A DNA stretch of 64,000 nt, from positions 22,163 to 86,162 of the forward strand of contig JBGRQE010000008.1 of the NCBI GenBank assembly GCA_041725955.1, given 5' to 3'. Positions 61,026 to 64,000 of the stretch are shown here, one piece after another (positions within the stretch are counted from its first letter, which is position 1; every line of letters starts with the position of its first letter). The notes beneath the pieces are model-generated. The model was not told the DNA's origin. It did not search any database and worked only from the letters and a program-made list of their open reading frames with translations. Both the position numbers and the translations under genes were made by a program. The stretch comes from JBGRPZ01 sp041725955 (GTDB taxonomy: Bacteria > Bacteroidota > Bacteroidia > Bacteroidales > JBGRPZ01).

Positions 61026-62375
61026 TTATTTTTCCTCTTTCTTACGATCAAATAAAAGCTCTTGTCCTCTTTGTTTTAGAAGTAAACCTGTAATCTTTCC
61101 TGATTTTGTGGTAATAAATTCAACTTTTATTCCAAATCCCTCATTTGTAAAATTCAACTTATTCTTTGCTTTTAAATAAAAAGGTGATTGTCCTATAATT
61201 TGACCATATAATTCATTATTCTTATGATATACTTTTAATTCAAGAAAGGTCTTATTTGAGAAATAATTGCCTATGCATTTTTGCAAATCACTATCATTCA
61301 ATTGCACTCCTCTAAAATTTGGAATCGTAAATTCCTTTTTATAATAATCACTTAATACACCAACAATTAGATTATTTATTGGATACCTGCTTGCATTTAA
61401 ACAACAAACTATTGTCATATCCTGATCAGAAAAATAATATGCATTCGTAAGGAAACCATTAATATCACCATTATGCCCTACTGCTGAATATTCATAAAAA
61501 GGAACTGTCATGCAACCACGACCCAGTACATTTTTGAAAGTCATCATCTCTGCACGACTTTTATCATTTAGTAACTGATCTGAGGAAAATAAAGCATGAA
61601 TAAAAGTAGCTAAATCAGATGGCTGTGAAACAATAGCACCTGCTCCTCCTATCAAATCAAGATCGACAGGCAGTGCATCTTCCCAACAATCTGTATACAT
61701 ATAAGGATGAGCGGAACTAGTAATATACTCAAAATCTTCACCTAAGAAAATATGATTTAAAGCTAAAGGTTCAAATATTCTTTTCTCTAAGCTTTTTTGC
61801 AAAGAACGTCTATCTAATTTCTCAACAATTAAACCCAATAAGAAATAATTGGTATTGGAATAAGCAACTCTACTTTTAGGTTCAAAACCAGTTTTCATAT
61901 CGTACAAACGCTTCATCAATTTTCGACGACTACGATTTTCTTTAGCCCAATTGGAAAAGTTCTTTATTTGGGTATAATTCTTCAATCCGGATTGATGCGA
62001 CAACATATCTACAATCTGAATCTTTTTAGAATTGGGAATACGGGGAAAAAATTTAGATAAATAAGTATCCAAAGACAAACGATCTTCTTCTATAAGTTGA
62101 AAAATCATTGTTGCTATAAAGGATTTGGTAACAGAACCAATTCGGAAATAAGTTTGATTGGTATTTGGTTTATCGGTATCAGAATAAATCGCTGATTTCC
62201 CAAAAGATCGCTGATATACAATACTATCTCCTTGCATAATCAGCACTTGCCCATGAGTCAGATCATTAGAAACAAGCGAATCAATAAGCTGATCCGCTTT
62301 AGTTAATTCTATATTTTGTTGTCCAAATACAAAAACAGGAAGCAAAAAAAAGAAATTAAGAAAATACTTTTTCAT
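61026..62375 (-). CDS. Secreted serine hydrolase, class C beta-lactamase fold
   Basis: A 449-residue protein with a signal peptide (residues 1-19, VFGQ). All three active-site motifs of the penicillin-binding-protein/class C beta-lactamase fold are present: Ser81-Val-Thr-Lys84 (GSVTKSF), Tyr172-Ser-Asn174 (AYSNTNY) and His301-Asn-Gly303 (GHNGDING), the HxG variant typical of esterases and D-aminopeptidase-like members. The C-terminal ~100 residues are a lipocalin-like beta domain common in this family. The natural substrate, peptide or ester, cannot be read from the sequence. It is upstream of its own terminator. Confidence 0.88.
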   Translation of the reverse strand: MKKYFLNFFFLLPVFVFGQQNIELTKADQLIDSLVSNDLTHGQVLIMQGDSIVYQRSFGKSAIYSDTDKPNTNQTYFRIGSVTKSFIATMIFQLIEEDRLSLDTYLSKFFPRIPNSKKIQIVDMLSHQSGLKNYTQIKNFSNWAKENRSRRKLMKRLYDMKTGFEPKSRVAYSNTNYFLLGLIVEKLDRRSLQKSLEKRIFEPLALNHIFLGEDFEYITSSAHPYMYTDCWEDALPVDLDLIGGAGAIVSQPSDLATFIHALFSSDQLLNDKSRAEMMTFKNVLGRGCMTVPFYEYSAVGHNGDINGFLTNAYYFSDQDMTIVCCLNASRYPINNLIVGVLSDYYKKEFTIPNFRGVQLNDSDLQKCIGNYFSNKTFLELKVYHKNNELYGQIIGQSPFYLKAKNKLNFTNEGFGIKVEFITTKSGKITGLLLKQRGQELLFDRKKEEK

Positions 62376-62442
62376 AGTGTATGGTGTAAGGTATAAATTA
62401 AATTTTCACAATACACTAAGATAAAAAATTTAAAGCCTACTC

Positions 62443-62874
62443 TTATTTTTCTTTTTTAGGACGCTGTTCCAAAGCGGGAATCGTAATTTCACTAATTTTA
62501 TAAGAAATCTTTTGTCCATTACGACGAATATTTACAGATTTCTTATTAAATGGAATTTCAATAATAGAATATTTCCCCTTGCTTTGAACTCTGTATTGAA
62601 CCAGTTTTTCTTTAGCAATTTCCTTTTTCATAAACACAAAGAACATTTCTTCATTGCCATTTTCAGTAAGAATATTAAACCGTTTAGGGTCAAGCGTTAC
62701 TACTCCCTCAAGCTTTTCTGAAGAATCTTTCACATATTTCTTATTGTCAGCATTAAAATTGTAGATCGTCTTTTTAGTTATCTTGGCTCTAAATGATTCT
62801 GGAACTTTCTGCGCTTGCACAGCAAAACCAACCAATAGAAATCCTAACACCAATGCAATTTTAATCTTTCTCAT
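62443..62874 (-). CDS. Small secreted protein of unknown function
   Basis: A 143-residue protein that I do not recognise. Signal peptide 1-21 (FAVQAQ) is followed by a basic, beta-rich domain without cysteines (KVPESFRAKITKKTIYNF, LEGVVTLDPKRFNIL, YSIIEIPFNKKSVNIRR), ending in a Lys-rich tail (ALEQRPKKEK). It lies 67 bp upstream of the serine hydrolase gene on the same strand and could share its transcript. It is probably periplasmic or on the outer membrane. Confidence 0.65.
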   Translation of the reverse strand: MRKIKIALVLGFLLVGFAVQAQKVPESFRAKITKKTIYNFNADNKKYVKDSSEKLEGVVTLDPKRFNILTENGNEEMFFVFMKKEIAKEKLVQYRVQSKGKYSIIEIPFNKKSVNIRRNGQKISYKISEITIPALEQRPKKEK

Positions 62875-63010
62875 AATCTCTTATTTTTTCAGATACAAAT
62901 ATAAAATCTAAACGATAGATTTTAAGGCATAATCTAAGCATTTACTTCTTTATTTTCATAAATGCCATAAATTCGCAGCTAAAGGAAAAAACGTTATTCA
63001 AATCAACAAC

Positions 63011-63511
63011 ATGCAATTAAAAACGGGAAAAAAATTAACTTTTCTAGTTCTAATACTACTCGTATTGGCAAAAATAACTTATTGCCAAAATACAAATAAA
63101 GGTTATTTAATTACTATTGACTCCACCAAGCAATTTATTCAGTATAATATACCTTTAAGCAAAGGTGAAGTTATTGACAAATTGGAAAAGAAAAAACTAT
63201 CGGCAAACTATGCATATGAAGCCAAAAATCTAAAAGCTGGTATGCTATTAATTACGGCGGCCAGTGGATACTTATTTATTATCCCATTTGGTCAATGGGC
63301 TTTTAATAAAGAAATAAACTGGGGATGGAGTCTATTGGGAATTGGATTATTTTCAATTAATATTCCATTAAACAGGCTCGTAAATAAAAAATTAAAGCAA
63401 GGAATAAAAGCTTATAATAAGCAGAGTGAATTTGAAGAAAAACGCAGATCTAAATATCGACTTTCTTTAAAAACTAGCGGGAATGGAATCGGACTTGCTT
63501 TAAATTTTTAA
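63011..63511 (+). CDS. Small membrane-associated protein of unknown function
   Basis: A 166-residue protein. N-terminal signal or anchor (residues ~9-25, KITYCQ) is followed by a short soluble part. Two hydrophobic stretches (about 76-95, AGMLLITAASGYLFIIPFG, and 104-122, INWGWSLLGIGLFSINIPL) and a basic C-terminal tail come after (KKLKQGIKAYNKQSEFEEKRRSKYRL). I do not recognise the family. It is divergent from the secreted protein at 62443 and shares a terminator with the precursor gene at 63569. Confidence 0.6.
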   Translation: MQLKTGKKLTFLVLILLVLAKITYCQNTNKGYLITIDSTKQFIQYNIPLSKGEVIDKLEKKKLSANYAYEAKNLKAGMLLITAASGYLFIIPFGQWAFNKEINWGWSLLGIGLFSINIPLNRLVNKKLKQGIKAYNKQSEFEEKRRSKYRLSLKTSGNGIGLALNF

Positions 63512-63516
63512 AAAAA

Positions 63517-63547
63517 GGGTTTACTTTGATAAAATCAAAGCAAACCC
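63517..63547. terminator. Bidirectional terminator
   Basis: 14-bp stem GGGTTTACTTTGAT/ATCAAAGCAAACCC with one G-T pair and a tight loop; A-run on the left, T-rich on the right. It serves both the plus-strand gene ending at 63511 and the minus-strand peptide gene. Confidence 0.85.
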
Positions 63548-63568
63548 TCTTTAAATTTCACTCTCAAA

Positions 63569-63733
63569 TTAACAATGACAGTGAGATTCTTTTGAACAGA
63601 AGTTTCCTGTAATACAGTCAACGATAACAATTGATTCTACACTACCTTTCATCTGACGGTCGCGTGCAACTTTTAAATCAACAACATTCTCTTTGTTTAA
63701 TCCTAGTGCGTTTACTTTTACTCTAGTTTTCAT
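63569..63733 (-). CDS. Small cysteine-rich RiPP-type precursor peptide (copy D)
   Basis: A 54-residue peptide found by reading the minus strand. It starts MKTRVKVNALGLNKENVVDL, with the leader motif L-x-L-N-K-x-x-V-x-x-L at residues 10-20, exactly where copies A and B have it. After a charged joint (KVARDRQMKG) comes a tail SVESIVIVDCITGNFCSKES followed by HCHC. Cysteines are at 40, 46, 52 and 54, with Ser and Thr between them. A perfect terminator lies 22 bp after the stop. No modification enzyme is visible in the window; about 270 bp of gene-free DNA upstream reach the window edge. Confidence 0.72.
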   Translation of the reverse strand: MKTRVKVNALGLNKENVVDLKVARDRQMKGSVESIVIVDCITGNFCSKESHCHC

Positions 63734-64000
63734 TGCTTAAAATATTTAAAATTTATATTAATGTCAGCATTTGTTAACTCGTGGAACCCCAACTATATGT
63801 CCTCGAAATCAACATGAAGAGAACGAGAATAAAAAAAACAATATTCTATAAGTACCTGAAAATGAAGCACTAGAAAAACATAAAAAACATTTAAACTTAT
63901 TGATATAATTAGATTTCAAAAGACATTAAAAAAAAATATAGTCAGACAAAAAATTCTGTTTTTTATGTTTTTCTCGTGTTTCATTTTCAGTTTAGATCTG

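Overview
The window comes from a member of the Bacteroidota, most likely a marine, anaerobic or facultatively anaerobic lineage of the Bacteroidales/Marinilabiliales type. The genus is inferred; the phylum is well supported. The DNA is AT-rich. Start codons lack Shine-Dalgarno sequences. Promoters, where visible, have the TTG...TAnnTTTG form. There are two type IX secretion (T9SS) sorting tails, a TonB-dependent receptor, GlsA/GlsB-type aminolipid acyltransferases and a pyruvate:ferredoxin oxidoreductase. No phage, insertion sequence or CRISPR array was seen; the content is mostly chromosomal core genes with scattered accessory genes.

Layout. 1-6.3 kb: the 5' part of mutS (minus strand, running off the window), then a GT-C-like membrane glycosyltransferase with an AlgI-type MBOAT acyltransferase and an AlgJ/AlgX-like SGNH protein. 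6.3-7.5 kb: tRNA-Gly, tRNA-Leu and a long non-coding stretch with an inverted-repeat element and six 22-bp tandem repeats. 7.5-18.9 kb: a membrane protein plus a T9SS cargo protein, a porin/membrane-protein operon divergent from a Crp/Fnr regulator, pssA, a polyprenol-phosphate mannosyltransferase-like GT2, an FMN/4Fe-4S membrane protein with an anchored nitroreductase, a second 22-bp-period array and a small lipoprotein. 19-25 kb: a DUF5689 lipoprotein, a TonB-dependent receptor and a secreted endonuclease/phosphatase-fold enzyme, which look like one surface system. 25-35 kb: mfd, a metallophosphatase, glsA-glsB-yihA, and a second MBOAT/SGNH pair. 35-44 kb: carboxyltransferase and biotin carrier, a membrane thioredoxin, two closely related cysteine-rich peptide precursors around a purine permease/outer-membrane-protein operon, initiator tRNA, era, der and an S4 protein. 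44-57 kb: pyrC with a MORN lipoprotein, acid phosphatase, nitronate monooxygenase-like enzyme, LytTR regulator, a pseudogene, a FUSC-like protein, a third small precursor, PFOR and a DHOD-like protein. 57-64 kb: a giant T9SS/Ig protein, a serine hydrolase, hypotheticals and a fourth small precursor.

The most interesting signal is four unannotated-looking small genes (38293-38490, 41117-41314, 52131-52304 and 63569-63733 minus). They share a leader motif L-x-L-[K/N]-K-x-x-V-x-x-L followed by cysteine-rich tails. They look like precursors of ribosomally made, modified peptides (class I lanthipeptide or 'natural product precursor' style), yet no modification enzyme lies in the window. This suggests several dispersed substrates served by enzymes encoded elsewhere. 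The second signal is two unrelated-sequence repeat arrays with the same exact 22-bp period, one of them built of palindromes with compensating base changes and flanked by inverted repeats.
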